Source: Clostridium sp. TW13
GTDB taxonomy: Bacteria > Bacillota > Clostridia > Clostridiales > Clostridiaceae
DNA length: 64,000 bases
Direction: 5' to 3'
NCBI RefSeq assembly: GCF_024345225.1
Contig: NZ_BROD01000001.1
Coordinates: 1,488,001-1,552,000, forward strand
In this document: positions 8,489 to 18,950 of the stretch, in pieces
Numbering within the stretch: the stretch's first letter is position 1
How the letters are laid out: each line of letters starts with the position of its first letter
The notes under the pieces: generated by a model
Databases searched by the model: none
Seen by the model: only the letters and a program-made list of their open reading frames with translations
Told to the model about the DNA's origin: nothing
Translations under genes and position numbers: made by a program

Positions 8489-9672
8489 AAACCCTGTCTG
8501 TAAGCGACGTAAATGCTTATATAAAAAAAATAACTGATAAGGATTTTATTTTAAATAATCTCACTGTAAAAGGTGAGATTTCAAATTTTAAACTGCATTA
8601 TAGTGGTCATATGTACTTTTCCATAAAAGATGAATTTAGCAGAATCAACTGTGTTATGTTTAAAAGTGATGCAGCTAATCTAACTTTTATGCCACAAGAT
8701 GGGGCAAATGTAGAGATTAGTGGCAGAATTAGTGTCTACGAAAAAGATGGTAGTTATCAATTATATTGTAAGATTATAAAAAAGACTGGGGAAGGAGAAC
8801 TTTTTGAAGCCTATAACAAATTAAAATTTCAATTAGAGCAGGAAGGTTTGTTTGCTGCAGAGTTTAAAAAGCCTATTCCATTAATGCCAAGATCTATAGG
8901 GATAGTGACTTCTCCTACAGGAGCTGCCATTCGTGATGTAATAAAAGTATCTAGACGTAGAAATAAATCTATAGATATAAAAATATATAAATCTTTAGTA
9001 CAAGGAGAAGGCGCGAAGGAAGAAATATGCCAAGGCATAGAATATTTTAATAACAATAACCCTGTTGATGTTATTATTCTTTGCAGAGGTGGAGGTTCAA
9101 TCGAGGAATTATGGGCCTTTAATGAAAAGAACGTAGCTTACTCAATTTTTAAATCAGAAATTCCAGTGGTAACTGGTATTGGACATGAAACAGATTTTAC
9201 AATTGCAGATTTTGTTGCGGATTATAGAGCTTCAACTCCTTCAGCAGCTGCAGAAGTATGTACTCCAAGCATCTTGGAGATTAATGATAAACTTAATAAT
9301 TTAAAGCATAAGTTTGAAAAGCTTTATAAAGATAAGATAAATGCAGAATATTCTAATTTAAAGTTATATAATAGTATATTGAATTTTAATAATCCAAAGG
9401 CTATTATAGAAAGTAATAGAAATATGTTAGACTCCATAAAAAATAGTTTAGAACTAAATGTGAAACAGAAAGTATCTAAAGATATGGAAATGCTGAAGCA
9501 TAACAATAATTTGTTGCAAGCCTATAATCCTTTTGCAGTTTTGGGTAAAGGATATACTGTAATTAAAGGAAGTAATGGTGAAATTTTAAATCAAGTTTCA
9601 GATTTTGAGAATGATAGAGAAGTGGAATTGATTTTAAAAGATGGTAAAATAACTAAGAAAATTACTAATTGA
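8479..9672 (+). CDS. xseA: Exodeoxyribonuclease VII large subunit
   Basis: The protein is 397 residues from ATG at 8479, chosen because the family begins with a short segment like LSVSDVNAYIKK and GAGG lies upstream; an ATG at 8461 would add six residues. It has an N-terminal OB fold (about 5-100) and a catalytic domain with GIVTSPTGAAIRD, GGGSIEELWAFNE and GHETDFTIADFVAD. A long helical segment and a C-terminal LGKGYTV follow. With XseB it degrades single-stranded DNA. Confidence 0.96.
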   Translation: MFLKTLSVSDVNAYIKKITDKDFILNNLTVKGEISNFKLHYSGHMYFSIKDEFSRINCVMFKSDAANLTFMPQDGANVEISGRISVYEKDGSYQLYCKIIKKTGEGELFEAYNKLKFQLEQEGLFAAEFKKPIPLMPRSIGIVTSPTGAAIRDVIKVSRRRNKSIDIKIYKSLVQGEGAKEEICQGIEYFNNNNPVDVIILCRGGGSIEELWAFNEKNVAYSIFKSEIPVVTGIGHETDFTIADFVADYRASTPSAAAEVCTPSILEINDKLNNLKHKFEKLYKDKINAEYSNLKLYNSILNFNNPKAIIESNRNMLDSIKNSLELNVKQKVSKDMEMLKHNNNLLQAYNPFAVLGKGYTVIKGSNGEILNQVSDFENDREVELILKDGKITKKITN

Positions 9673-9680
9673 GGTGGATT

Positions 9681-9896
9681 ATGCCTAAAAAAATAGAGAA
9701 GTATGAAGATATGATGAAGGAATTGCAAGTAATTGTAGATGAATTTGAAACCAAAGAATTGGATCTAGATGAAGCTATGAATAGATACGAGAATGGCTTG
9801 AAACTTGTAAATAAATTATATAAGGTCTTGAATTCTTATGAAGGAAAGATAAAAATAATAAATGATAAATATGGAGAGGTAGATTTTGAGGAGTAG
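9681..9896 (+). CDS. xseB: Exodeoxyribonuclease VII small subunit
   Basis: The protein is 71 residues from ATG at 9681 with GAGGTGG upstream. It is a helical hairpin containing YEDMMKELQVIVDEFE and LDLDEAMNRYENGLKL, the family signature. It begins eight bases after xseA and ends just before ispA, so all are co-transcribed. Confidence 0.95.
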   Translation: MPKKIEKYEDMMKELQVIVDEFETKELDLDEAMNRYENGLKLVNKLYKVLNSYEGKIKIINDKYGEVDFEE

Positions 9897-9897
9897 T

Positions 9898-10770
9898 ATG
9901 GATAAAAGTAACTTAAAATTATATGTTGACGAATATTTAAAACAATATTTTTTGAATAAAGGAAGTTATAATAAATTAATTTATGAGTCAATGGGGTATA
10001 GTATTAATGTAGGAGGTAAAAGAATTCGTCCAATATTAATGCTATTAACTTATGGTATATATAAAGAAGATTTAGAAAATATATTACCAATGGCAGCTTC
10101 CATAGAAATGATTCATACGTATTCATTAATTCATGATGATTTACCTGCAATGGATAATGATGATTTAAGAAGGGGAAAACCTACAAATCATAAAGTATTT
10201 GGAGATGCAATAGCTGTGCTAGCTGGAGATGGGCTTTTAAATGAAGCTATGAATGTAATGCTGGAATTTACTTTGAATAGTAATTGTATTGAAGCAATAA
10301 AAGCTACAAAAATAATATCAAATGCAGCTGGTGTAGAGGGAATGGTTGGCGGTCAGGTTGTTGACATACTTGCTGAAGGAAAAGATATTGATATGGATAC
10401 ACTAAGGTATATGCATGAAAAGAAAACAGGAGCATTGATAAAGGCTTCTATTTTAGCAGGTGCAGTATTGGCAAAAGCGCCTGAGGCTGACATGAGGATT
10501 TTAGAAGAATATGGAGAAAAGTTAGGTCTAGCATTTCAAATTAAAGATGATATTTTAGATGTCATAGGAGACGAAAAGAAGTTAGGAAAAAAAGTGAATG
10601 TAGATTGTGAACATGATAAAAATAACTATATTTCATTCTATGGACTTGATAAATGTAAAGAAATGTGTAGTTTGCTAACAGAGGATTGTATAAAATTATT
10701 AGACAGTTTGTCAATGAATTGTATTGATTTGAAACACTTGACAAAGATCCTTTTAAATAGGGAAAATTAA
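9898..10770 (+). CDS. ispA: Farnesyl/geranylgeranyl diphosphate synthase
   Basis: The protein is 290 residues from ATG at 9898, with TGAGGAG overlapping the xseB end. It condenses isopentenyl diphosphate with allylic diphosphates. The two aspartate-rich motifs are visible: [10 protein letters not shown], followed by RRGKPTNH, and [16 protein letters not shown] binds the diphosphate. Its place between xseB and dxs is standard and links the group to isoprenoid supply for quinones, undecaprenyl phosphate and carotenoid-type lipids. Confidence 0.95.
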   Translation: MDKSNLKLYVDEYLKQYFLNKGSYNKLIYESMGYSINVGGKRIRPILMLLTYGIYKEDLENILPMAASIEMIHTYSLIHDDLPAMDNDDLRRGKPTNHKVFGDAIAVLAGDGLLNEAMNVMLEFTLNSNCIEAIKATKIISNAAGVEGMVGGQVVDILAEGKDIDMDTLRYMHEKKTGALIKASILAGAVLAKAPEADMRILEEYGEKLGLAFQIKDDILDVIGDEKKLGKKVNVDCEHDKNNYISFYGLDKCKEMCSLLTEDCIKLLDSLSMNCIDLKHLTKILLNREN

Positions 10771-10786
10771 TAAAGGAAAGATGACT

Positions 10787-12661
10787 ATGGATGAAAATAA
10801 ATTAGATAAAATAGATACCTTTTATGATCTTAAAAGAATGAATGGAGAAGACTTAGAGATTTTAGCAAAGAATATCAGAGAATTTTTAATTGAGAAGGTT
10901 TCTAAAACAGGTGGCCACCTAGCATCCAATCTTGGAGTAGTTGAGTTAACTATTAGTCTTTTTAAAGTTTTTAATTTTGATGAAGACAAAATAGTTTGGG
11001 ATGTAGGACACCAATCTTATGTACACAAGATACTTACTGGGAGAAAGGGAGATTTTGATTCATTAAGAAAATTTAACGGAATTAGTGGTTTTCCAAAGTG
11101 TTGTGAAAGTAAGTATGATTTCTTCAACACGGGTCATAGTAGTACATCAATTTCAGCAGCGGTAGGTATGGCAAGAGCAAGAGATATTTTAAATGAAAAA
11201 AATAATGTTATTGCTGTAATAGGAGATGGTGCATTAACTGGTGGCATGGCTTTTGAAGCACTTAATGATGTAGGATATAATAAGACTAAGATGATTATAA
11301 TATTAAATGATAATACTATGGCTATCTCAGAAAATGTTGGTGGTATGTCTACTTATTTAAGTAAACTTAGAATGGGGACAGGATATAATAAACTGAGATC
11401 TGAGATAAATAGAACTTTAAATCAAAGTTCAGTTGGAAAAAATTTAGCATCATCTTTATCTAGGTTTAAGCATAGTATGAAACAATTAGTGGTTCCAAGT
11501 ATGCTTTTTGAGGATATGGGTATTAGATATTTTGGACCCATAGATGGTCATAACATTAAGGATTTATGTGAAGTTTTATGTAGAGCTAAAAATGTTGACG
11601 GACCTGTAATTATACACACTATTACTCAAAAAGGAAAAGGATATGATTTTGCAGAAAAGAATCCTTGTAAGTTTCATGCAGTAGCACCATTTAATTTTGA
11701 AAGTGGAGAAGGCAATGTGAATACTGCCAACACATATTCAAAAGAGTTTGGAAAGAAAATTATTGATTTAGCAGAAAAAAATTCTAATATAGTAGCAATA
11801 ACAGCTGCAATGCCTGACGGTACAGGATTAAGCAGTTTTTCAGAGAAGTTTCCTAAAAGATTTTTTGATGTAGGTATTGCAGAGGAACATGCTGTAACTT
11901 TGGCAGCAGGTATGGCAAAGGCCGGTTTGAGACCAGTATTTGCAGTATACTCTACATTTTTACAAAGAGCTTTTGATCAAATTTTGCATGATGTATGTTT
12001 ACAGAATGTGCCAGTGGTTTTTGCTATAGACAGAGCAGGAATTGTAGGTGAAGACGGTGAAACCCATCAAGGAATATTTGATATTTCTTATTTGAATTTA
12101 ATGCCTAATATTAATTTAGTAGCTCCAAAATGTACTGAAGAAGTAGGTATTTACTTAGAATGGGCATTAAAACAAGACTACCCAGTTGCAATAAGATATC
12201 CTCGTGGAGGAGACTTGGCAAATGTACAAATAGAACCAATAAAGAAAATTGAAAATAAGAGCTGGGAAGTTATAAAGAAAGGTGAAAAAGTTGCTGTTAT
12301 AGCTACAGGAAAGATGGTGCAGCATGCTATTAAGGCATTAAGCTTGGTTAATGACAAAGATGTAAATCCAGAAGTAATAAATGCTAATTTTATCAAACCT
12401 ATGGATACAGAGAAGATAGATGATTTATGTATGGCTGGTTATAGAATAATTACAGTGGAAGACAATATAGTTGCAAATGGGTTAGGTCATTCAATTACAA
12501 CATATATAAATCAAAAACATTATAAAAATAGAATTATAAATCTTGGATACTTGGAAAAGATTGTTCATCAAGGTGATGTAAATTCTTTATATAAGATGCA
12601 TGGATTAAGTCCGCAAGCAATAGCTGATAATATAATTAAACTTTATCATGAGGGAGAATAG
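10787..12661 (+). CDS. dxs: 1-deoxy-D-xylulose-5-phosphate synthase
   Basis: The protein is 624 residues from ATG at 10787, eight bases after AAAGGAAAG; an ATG at 10781 abuts that site and is less likely. This thiamine-diphosphate enzyme makes DXP from pyruvate and glyceraldehyde 3-phosphate, the first step of the MEP pathway. Motifs are [13 protein letters not shown], the cofactor motif [15 protein letters not shown] with NDN, and the transketolase pyrimidine-binding domain with [15 protein letters not shown] and [10 protein letters not shown]. It overlaps no gene and is followed one base later by tlyA. Confidence 0.97.
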   Translation: MDENKLDKIDTFYDLKRMNGEDLEILAKNIREFLIEKVSKTGGHLASNLGVVELTISLFKVFNFDEDKIVWDVGHQSYVHKILTGRKGDFDSLRKFNGISGFPKCCESKYDFFNTGHSSTSISAAVGMARARDILNEKNNVIAVIGDGALTGGMAFEALNDVGYNKTKMIIILNDNTMAISENVGGMSTYLSKLRMGTGYNKLRSEINRTLNQSSVGKNLASSLSRFKHSMKQLVVPSMLFEDMGIRYFGPIDGHNIKDLCEVLCRAKNVDGPVIIHTITQKGKGYDFAEKNPCKFHAVAPFNFESGEGNVNTANTYSKEFGKKIIDLAEKNSNIVAITAAMPDGTGLSSFSEKFPKRFFDVGIAEEHAVTLAAGMAKAGLRPVFAVYSTFLQRAFDQILHDVCLQNVPVVFAIDRAGIVGEDGETHQGIFDISYLNLMPNINLVAPKCTEEVGIYLEWALKQDYPVAIRYPRGGDLANVQIEPIKKIENKSWEVIKKGEKVAVIATGKMVQHAIKALSLVNDKDVNPEVINANFIKPMDTEKIDDLCMAGYRIITVEDNIVANGLGHSITTYINQKHYKNRIINLGYLEKIVHQGDVNSLYKMHGLSPQAIADNIIKLYHEGE

Positions 12662-12662
12662 C

Positions 12663-13472
12663 ATGAGTGGAAAAAAAGAAAGGTTAGATGTACTTTTAGT
12701 TGAAAAAGGTATAATACAATCAAGAGAAAGAGCAAAAACCTTTATTATGGCAGGAAAGATTTTTGTAGATGGTTTTAGAGTTGATAAATGTGGTTCTAAA
12801 GTAGATATAAACGCAAATATTGAATTTAAAGGTGAAGATATACCCTATGTAAGTAGAGGTGGATTAAAGTTAGAAAAAGCTATAAAAGCTTTTAATATAG
12901 ATTTAAAAGATACATGTTGTTTAGATATTGGAGCATCAACAGGTGGATTCACAGATTGTATGCTTCAGAATGATGCTAGAAAGGTTTTTTCCATAGATGT
13001 AGGATATGGACAGTTTGCTTGGAAGCTTAGAACAGATCCAAGAGTTGTGTGTATGGAAAGAACTAATGTAAGATATGTTACAGGAGAACAACTTGGAGAG
13101 CATGCAGATTTTGCATCAATAGATGTATCTTTCATTTCACTTAAGACTGTAATACCTCCAGTTTTAGATTTACTTAACGATAAAGGCAAGGTGGTTGCAT
13201 TAATCAAACCACAATTTGAAGCTGGAAAAGACAAGGTGGGAAAAAAGGGAGTTGTAAGAGAACCAGAAATTCATAAAGAAGTAATAGTGAAAATAGTAGA
13301 ATTTTTAAAAACAAAAGAAATGAATATTTTAGGCTTGAGTTATTCTCCAATAAAAGGACCAGAAGGCAATATAGAATATTTAGTTTACTTTACTAAAGAT
13401 AAAGAAATGAAAAGTGAATTTGAAGAAATAAATATAGATGAAGTTGTTCAAAGGTCACATAATACTCTTTAA
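12663..13472 (+). CDS. tlyA: TlyA family rRNA methyltransferase
   Basis: The protein is 269 residues from ATG at 12663; GAGGGAG lies at the dxs end. It has an N-terminal S4 RNA-binding domain (RLDVLLVEKGIIQSRERAK) and a C-terminal FtsJ-like methyltransferase domain with the SAM motif DIGASTGGFTD and the catalytic-type ALIKPQFE. Family members 2'-O-methylate 16S/23S rRNA cytidines; in B. subtilis the orthologue is YqxC. It was once called a haemolysin. Confidence 0.93.
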   Translation: MSGKKERLDVLLVEKGIIQSRERAKTFIMAGKIFVDGFRVDKCGSKVDINANIEFKGEDIPYVSRGGLKLEKAIKAFNIDLKDTCCLDIGASTGGFTDCMLQNDARKVFSIDVGYGQFAWKLRTDPRVVCMERTNVRYVTGEQLGEHADFASIDVSFISLKTVIPPVLDLLNDKGKVVALIKPQFEAGKDKVGKKGVVREPEIHKEVIVKIVEFLKTKEMNILGLSYSPIKGPEGNIEYLVYFTKDKEMKSEFEEINIDEVVQRSHNTL

Positions 13473-13483
13473 GGGGAAGATAT

Positions 13484-14305
13484 ATGAAAAAGATAGGTAT
13501 TAATATTAATGGATCTAAGGATAAGAATGGAATAATATATAATGAAATGGTCAATGCTCTTAAGGCAGAATTCAGTGCGGCTGAAATATATAAGGTAAGT
13601 GATAAACAGGAATTTTTAAAGCATAACCTTGATTTAATTTTTATTTTAGGCGGAGATGGAACTATTCTAAGAGCTGCAAGGGAATTTTCACCTTATGCTG
13701 ATACTCCTATTTTAGGTATAAACATTGGGAATTTAGGATTTTTATCAACTATAGAGTATGAAGATCTTACACATAGTTTAAAAAAAATAAAAAATAAAGA
13801 GTTTAGAATAGAAAAAAGACTTATGCTTAAGAGTGAAATAAAAGGAATCAATAGTTCTAATATATCATTTTCTTTAAATGATTTAGTAATTTCCAGAGGG
13901 ACCCTTTCAAGAATGGCTAAATATAACATAGAGATAAATGGTGAGAAATATATTGATTTTAAAGGTGATGGTGTTATAGTTTCTACACCAACAGGATCTA
14001 CAGCTTATTCATTTTCAGCTGGAGGCCCAATAGTTTATCCTACTTTAAAAGTAATTACTATTACTCCAATTTGTCCACATGCTCCATCCATTAGACCTAT
14101 TGTCATAGATGAAAATAGTAAGATTAAAATAACTGCTACAGCTACAGATAGTGTTTTATATGCTTCTACAGATGGACAAAAATTTTCATTGTTAGAAGAG
14201 GATTTTGAAGTACTTATTTCAAAATCTGATAGAGAGTGTAACTTAATTGTAGTAAATGAATTAAATTATTATGATGTTTTAAGTAGAAAATTAATCGGAA
14301 ACTAA
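13484..14305 (+). CDS. nadK: NAD kinase
   Basis: The 273-residue protein phosphorylates NAD to NADP. The conserved GGDGTILRAAR is at about residues 57-67, LGINIGNLGFL follows, and the NAD-binding SRGTLSRMAKYNIEI and STPTGSTAYSFSAGGPI are intact. AAGGGGAAG precedes the ATG. The position between tlyA and argR is typical for clostridia. Confidence 0.96.
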   Translation: MKKIGININGSKDKNGIIYNEMVNALKAEFSAAEIYKVSDKQEFLKHNLDLIFILGGDGTILRAAREFSPYADTPILGINIGNLGFLSTIEYEDLTHSLKKIKNKEFRIEKRLMLKSEIKGINSSNISFSLNDLVISRGTLSRMAKYNIEINGEKYIDFKGDGVIVSTPTGSTAYSFSAGGPIVYPTLKVITITPICPHAPSIRPIVIDENSKIKITATATDSVLYASTDGQKFSLLEEDFEVLISKSDRECNLIVVNELNYYDVLSRKLIGN

Positions 14306-14323
14306 TTTTGTGGGGGGATAAAC

Positions 14324-14773
14324 TTGAGATCAAAAAGACATGAAGAAATTCTCAAAATCATATCAAATAAGGAAATTGAAACCCAAGAAGAACTAGCAGA
14401 TGAGTTAAGAGAAAAGGGTTATGATGTAACTCAAGCTACTGTTTCAAGGGATATAAAAACATTAAAGCTTACAAAGGTGCTAGGTTCAGAAGGAAGATAT
14501 GCTTATTCAACTATAAGTCAGACTTCAGAGCATATCAGCAATAAGATGAAACAAATATTAATGAATACTATTATAGATGTAGAAGCTGTAGATAAATTTG
14601 TTGTAGTAAAAACTTTATCAGGATCAGGTTCTGCTGCTGGAGAAGCAATAGATACTTTGGGTTTTGATGATATTGCGGGTACCATAGCAGGGGACAACAC
14701 TATATTTATATTAGTTAGAAATACTGAAACTGCACTTGAAATAGTTAGTGTATTAAAAGAATTTATTTTATAA
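14324..14773 (+). CDS. argR: Arginine repressor ArgR
   Basis: The protein is 149 residues, starting at TTG 14324 behind GGGGGGA. The N-terminal winged helix (RHEEILKIISNKEIETQEEL, then TQATVSRDIKTLKL) binds ARG boxes. The C-terminal hexamerisation and arginine-binding domain has SGSGSAAGEAIDTLG and GTIAGDNTIFILVRN. It lies between nadK and recN as in B. subtilis ahrC. Confidence 0.95.
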   Translation: MRSKRHEEILKIISNKEIETQEELADELREKGYDVTQATVSRDIKTLKLTKVLGSEGRYAYSTISQTSEHISNKMKQILMNTIIDVEAVDKFVVVKTLSGSGSAAGEAIDTLGFDDIAGTIAGDNTIFILVRNTETALEIVSVLKEFIL

Positions 14774-14859
14774 ATTGATGTTAAATTTATACATAACTAT
14801 AAAATAAAAAAATTATAATTTGTATTATTTTTATGATACATAGAATAAGGTGTGAAAAG

Positions 14860-16572
14860 ATGATTTTACAATTATCAATAAAAAATTTTGCTTTGATTGA
14901 AAATGCAGAAATAGATTTTCATAAAGGATTTAATGTACTTTATGGTGAGACAGGTTCTGGAAAGTCAATATTAATTGATGCTATAGACTATGTTTTAGGA
15001 GGAAAGTTTAATAAAGATATTATTAGAACTGGTGAGTCTAAAGCATATGTAGAGGCTGTATTTACAATAGATAATGAAATTGTAGCTGGAGTATTAGAAG
15101 AATTAGAAATTGAACATGATGATACAATTTGTTTTAGTAGAGAAATGTTTACTAATGGGAAGAGTATTATAAAAATAAATGGTAAAACGTCAACTATTTC
15201 ATTTGTAAGAAAAATAGCTGAGAAGCTAATTGATATTCATGGACAACATCAAAACCAATTATTGTTTGATAGGGATAATTATATTCCTATGGTTGATTCT
15301 TATGATAGTAGTAAAATAGGGCCTATATTAAATGAATATCATACTTATTATGAAAAGTTAAAAGAAACAAGAGAAAGAATCAGTACAATAGTTGGAAATG
15401 AAGATAATGATAAGTTATTGGCTTTTATTAAGTTTCAAATTGATGAAATAGACAAGGCAAAGTTAAGAGTTGGTGAAGAAGAAGAACTTAATGATAAATT
15501 TAAAATTTTATCAAATGCAGAAAAAATAAATAGAATAGTAGGAAATTCCTATAGTGTTCTTAGTGAAGCTGGTGATAACTCATCAGTGATAGATAATATA
15601 TATTCAATAAATAGAGAATTATCTTCAATAGAAGGTTACTCTGAGAAGATAGCTAAAATAAATGAGAATATTTTAAACATTTATTATTCATTACAAGAGA
15701 TATCAAGTGATTTAAGAGTCTTAAGTGAAGATATAGTATATGACGAAGCTGAACTTGAAACTATAAATGATAGACTGTATAAGATAGCAAACCTTAAAAA
15801 GAAATATGGTGATTCTGTAGAAGAAGTACTTACTTATAAAGAAAAGATTGAAAAACAATATAATGAAATTACTAATGCAGAAAAAATAGTAGAAGAATTA
15901 AAAAGAGAAGAAAAAGAAATTATTGATAAGTTGAACCTTTTAGGTGATGAACTTCACAAATTAAGAGTTGAGAATTCAGGAAAATTAGAAGAAGACATTC
16001 ATAGTAATTTAAAATATATAGGACTTGAAAAATGTAAATTTAAAATTGATATAATAAAAGAAGAAATAAGACATAATGGAACAGACATTTGTGAATTTTT
16101 AGTTTCAACCAATCCTGGTGAACCATTTAAGGTGATGACTAAGGTTGCATCCGGTGGAGAGTTATCTAGAATAATGCTTGCAATAAAAGCAGTTTTTGTA
16201 GATAAAGATAATGTACCTACGGTAGTATTTGATGAAATAGATACAGGAATTAGTGGAAGAATCGCTCATTGTGTAGGTGAAAAGATGTATGAAATTGCTG
16301 TTAAACACCAAGTATTTTGTATAACGCATCTTCCTCAAATTGCTTGTTTTTCAGATTATCATTATTTGGTGAAAAAGTCATTTAAAGATGAAAAAACTTA
16401 CTCCAGTGTTACTAACATTGGTGATAATGAGAAAATTGCAGAGATAGCTAAAATGCTAGGTGGCAGCGAAGTATTAAACTCATCCTTGGATAATGCAAAA
16501 TCTATGATAGATTTTGCTAATTCAAGAAAAATAATTATGAAAAATAATTTTATTAAAAGAACTGATGAATAA
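14860..16572 (+). CDS. recN: DNA repair protein RecN
   Basis: The protein is 570 residues from ATG at 14860, where AAGGTGTGAAAAG fits and the family starts with a short LSIKNFALIE strand; an ATG at 14833 adds nine unlikely residues. This SMC-like ATPase acts in double-strand break repair. It has Walker A GETGSGKSILIDA, two long coiled-coil arms (about 150-390), the signature ASGGELSRIMLAIK, Walker B VFDEIDTGISG and the H-loop CITHLPQIA. Confidence 0.97.
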   Translation: MILQLSIKNFALIENAEIDFHKGFNVLYGETGSGKSILIDAIDYVLGGKFNKDIIRTGESKAYVEAVFTIDNEIVAGVLEELEIEHDDTICFSREMFTNGKSIIKINGKTSTISFVRKIAEKLIDIHGQHQNQLLFDRDNYIPMVDSYDSSKIGPILNEYHTYYEKLKETRERISTIVGNEDNDKLLAFIKFQIDEIDKAKLRVGEEEELNDKFKILSNAEKINRIVGNSYSVLSEAGDNSSVIDNIYSINRELSSIEGYSEKIAKINENILNIYYSLQEISSDLRVLSEDIVYDEAELETINDRLYKIANLKKKYGDSVEEVLTYKEKIEKQYNEITNAEKIVEELKREEKEIIDKLNLLGDELHKLRVENSGKLEEDIHSNLKYIGLEKCKFKIDIIKEEIRHNGTDICEFLVSTNPGEPFKVMTKVASGGELSRIMLAIKAVFVDKDNVPTVVFDEIDTGISGRIAHCVGEKMYEIAVKHQVFCITHLPQIACFSDYHYLVKKSFKDEKTYSSVTNIGDNEKIAEIAKMLGGSEVLNSSLDNAKSMIDFANSRKIIMKNNFIKRTDE

Positions 16573-16588
16573 TCAGTTCTTTTTTTCA
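16558..16588 (+). terminator. Rho-independent terminator overlapping the recN stop
   Basis: AGAACTGAT (16558-16566) pairs with the complementary arm ending at 16580, followed by a run of eight T. The stem includes the last recN codons. Confidence 0.85.
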
Positions 16589-16596
16589 ATTTATTA

Positions 16597-16625
16597 GTAT
16601 ATTTTTAATCAATTTGACTATAATA
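16597..16625 (+). promoter_or_regulatory. Possible forespore (sigma-G/F) promoter of spoIVB
   Basis: GTATA (16597-16601) and GACTATAATA (16616-16625) are 14 bases apart, close to the sigma-G/F pattern. spoIVB is forespore-transcribed in B. subtilis. An overlapping sigma-A-like TTGACT-N16-TATAGC also exists, so assignment is uncertain. Confidence 0.35.
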
Positions 16626-16695
16626 ACAAGGTTACTATAGCATATTGACTTTGAAATATGGGCAACTTAAGAATGAAGTAAAGGAGGAGATAATT

Positions 16696-17865
16696 ATGAT
16701 GAAAAAACTACATAAACTTAACTCAACTCCTATAATTCTAGTTTTAAGCTTTATAGTACTCTTAATGACTGGTGAGTATATTAAAACACATTTTAACTAT
16801 AATAATATATTTACCAAGCTTGAAACAAATAATTCTAAAATTACGAAAAATAATAGTGATTTAAAAGATTTTTCAATGGGAGAGTTACCTACAAATGCAA
16901 AAAATGCTAATATAGAAAACATTAAAGTATATCCTGGTGGTTTTCCAGTAGGTATAAAAATGAATACAAAGGGAGTTTTGGTAGTTGGTTTCTCCGATAT
17001 TGAGGTTGCTCAAGATAAAATAGAAAGTCCAGGAAAAAAATCAGGAATGGAATTGGGCGATGTAATTTTAAAGGTAAATAATGAAGATATACTAGATTCA
17101 AAAGATTTAATAAAGAAAGTAGATAAATCAAAACAGAACGTAGAAATAACAATACAAAGAGGAGATAAGATTTTTAACAAAACTATAAATCCTGTAGTTT
17201 CAACACTAGATAATAGTAAAAAAATGGGATTATGGGTTAGAGATTCTACAGCAGGCGTTGGAACAATGACATTCTATTATGAAAAGAATAATATTTATGG
17301 AGCTCTAGGACACCCAATTACAGATGCTGATACAAATTCAATATTAAAAGTTAGAAGTGGAGAATTAGTAGATTCATCTATAATTGCTGTGAAAAAAGGA
17401 GAAAAAGGTTCTCCGGGAGAGCTAAAGGGTATATTTATTGATAACGAAAAATCAAAAGGAACAATTTTAAATAACACTTTTGCTGGGATTTATGGTAAAC
17501 TAAATGGGGAAAACAAATTTGCCTTTAGAAACGGACAATTAAGTATATTACCTAGAGATAAAGTTAAAGAAGGAAAAGCTCAAATTTTAACTACCATTGA
17601 TGAAAAAGGACCAACTTTATATGATGTAGAAATTGTGAAACTTTTCCATCAGGATGCACCAGATATAAAAAGTATGGTGATAAAAGTAACCGATGAGAGA
17701 CTTTTAAATAAAACTGGGGGAATTGTTCAAGGTATGAGTGGAAGTCCAATCATACAAGATAACTGCATTGTAGGTGCTGTTACTCACGTATTAGTAAATA
17801 GATCAGATGTGGGATACGGCATATATATAGAATGGATGTTAAATGAAGCTGAAACTGTAAAGTAA
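16696..17865 (+). CDS. spoIVB: SpoIVB peptidase
   Basis: The protein is 389 residues from ATG at 16696, with AAGGAGG at 16681-16687. This serine peptidase (S55) is secreted from the forespore and cleaves SpoIVFA to trigger pro-sigma-K processing. It has an N-terminal membrane anchor (about 12-30), a PDZ domain (about 85-170) and a protease domain with GALGHPITD (catalytic His region) and GMSGSPI (catalytic Ser). It directly precedes spo0A as in most spore formers. Confidence 0.96.
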   Translation: MMKKLHKLNSTPIILVLSFIVLLMTGEYIKTHFNYNNIFTKLETNNSKITKNNSDLKDFSMGELPTNAKNANIENIKVYPGGFPVGIKMNTKGVLVVGFSDIEVAQDKIESPGKKSGMELGDVILKVNNEDILDSKDLIKKVDKSKQNVEITIQRGDKIFNKTINPVVSTLDNSKKMGLWVRDSTAGVGTMTFYYEKNNIYGALGHPITDADTNSILKVRSGELVDSSIIAVKKGEKGSPGELKGIFIDNEKSKGTILNNTFAGIYGKLNGENKFAFRNGQLSILPRDKVKEGKAQILTTIDEKGPTLYDVEIVKLFHQDAPDIKSMVIKVTDERLLNKTGGIVQGMSGSPIIQDNCIVGAVTHVLVNRSDVGYGIYIEWMLNEAETVK

Positions 17866-17876
17866 AAAATAAATAA

Positions 17877-17909
17877 TACAAAAAGATATCCTGTAGATAT
17901 CTTTTTGTA
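17877..17909 (+). terminator. Rho-independent terminator of spoIVB
   Basis: A perfect 14-base stem (17877-17890 with 17896-17909) encloses the loop CTGTA. T-rich sequence lies in the 3' arm and beyond. Confidence 0.85.
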
Positions 17910-17934
17910 TTAAAAATTTTTTTAACAAATATAG

Positions 17935-17962
17935 AAGGGATTTACAAAGTTTTGTCGAATTT
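17935..17962 (+). promoter_or_regulatory. Predicted sigma-H promoter overlapping a 0A box, upstream of spo0A
   Basis: AAGGGATTT (17935-17943) matches the sigma-H -35 RNAGGAWWW at eight of nine. GTCGAATTT (17954-17962) matches the -10 RNNGAATWW fully, with a 10-base spacer. TGTCGAA at 17953-17959, the core 0A box, overlaps the -10. The arrangement suggests sigma-H-dependent, Spo0A-autoregulated transcription. Confidence 0.6.
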
Positions 17963-18004
17963 ATTTATTAGTAATATATGGAATGAGAAAAGGGGGAACC
18001 ATTG

Positions 18005-18829
18005 GTGGAAAATTCAAAAATATCAGTATTAATTGCAGATGATAATAAAGAATTTTGCAATATTTTAAATGATTATTTGTCAAGTCAAAAAGACATAGTG
18101 GTAAAGGGAATAGCAAATGATGGGTTACAAGCATTAGAACTTTTACAGGATATAACTCCTGATTTAATAGTTTTAGATATCATCATGCCACATCTAGATG
18201 GATTAGGTGTATTAGAAAGAATTAATTCTATGAATCTAAATCCTGTTCCAAGAGTTGTAGTACTTTCAGCAGTTGGACAAGATAAAATCACTCAAAGAGC
18301 CATTACTTTGGGCGCAGATTATTATGTTGTAAAACCATTTGATATGGAAGTATTAACTAAGAGAATAAGACAAATGTTTAACAGTAATGTTTCAGATGAA
18401 GATACAAGAAGAAGCAGTGTTTCTTTAGATTCATTATCAACAATATCTTCTATTCCAGTTAAAAAAGATGGTCCAATGGACTTGGAAAATGAAATAACAA
18501 GCATAATTCATGAAATAGGAGTGCCTGCTCATATTAAAGGATATATGTATCTAAGAGAAGCTATAACAATGGTTGTAAATGATATAGAGCTTCTATCAGC
18601 AGTAACAAAGGAATTATATCCTTCAATTGCAAAGAAATATAACACTACTGCCTCAAGAGTAGAAAGAGCTATAAGACATGCTATAGAAGTTGCGTGGGGA
18701 AGAGGCCAAGTAGATACTATCAACAGACTATTTGGATACACAATCCACAATGATAAAGGCAAGCCAACAAATAGTGAATTTATTGCTATGGTAGCTGATA
18801 AGCTAAGACTTAAAAATAAGGTAGGCTAA
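18005..18829 (+). CDS. spo0A: Sporulation transcription factor Spo0A
   Basis: The protein is 274 residues from GTG at 18005, with AAAGGGGGAA nine bases upstream; TTG at 18002 is an alternative. The receiver domain (about 5-125) has the acidic pair ADDN, the phosphoacceptor Asp58 in [13 protein letters not shown], and the switch residues and Lys in VVKPFDME. The C-terminal Spo0A DNA-binding domain (about 160-274) has YLREAITMV and [16 protein letters not shown]. It controls entry into sporulation and, in solventogenic clostridia, solvent production. Confidence 0.98.
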   Translation: MENSKISVLIADDNKEFCNILNDYLSSQKDIVVKGIANDGLQALELLQDITPDLIVLDIIMPHLDGLGVLERINSMNLNPVPRVVVLSAVGQDKITQRAITLGADYYVVKPFDMEVLTKRIRQMFNSNVSDEDTRRSSVSLDSLSTISSIPVKKDGPMDLENEITSIIHEIGVPAHIKGYMYLREAITMVVNDIELLSAVTKELYPSIAKKYNTTASRVERAIRHAIEVAWGRGQVDTINRLFGYTIHNDKGKPTNSEFIAMVADKLRLKNKVG

Positions 18830-18894
18830 TAGGCTATTACTACGTTTAAAGTATGTTCTACTTTGAAAGTAAGGGCAACAAATATGATTTTATT

Positions 18895-18950
18895 AAATAA
18901 GACATCACTTAATCAGTTTGAAAAAAATTGATTGAGTGGGGTCTTATTTT
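18895..18950 (+). terminator. Rho-independent terminator of spo0A
   Basis: AAATAAGAC followed by TCACTTAATCA pairs with TGATTGAGTG followed by GTCTTATTT, closing with a T run. A long, strong hairpin. Confidence 0.85.
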
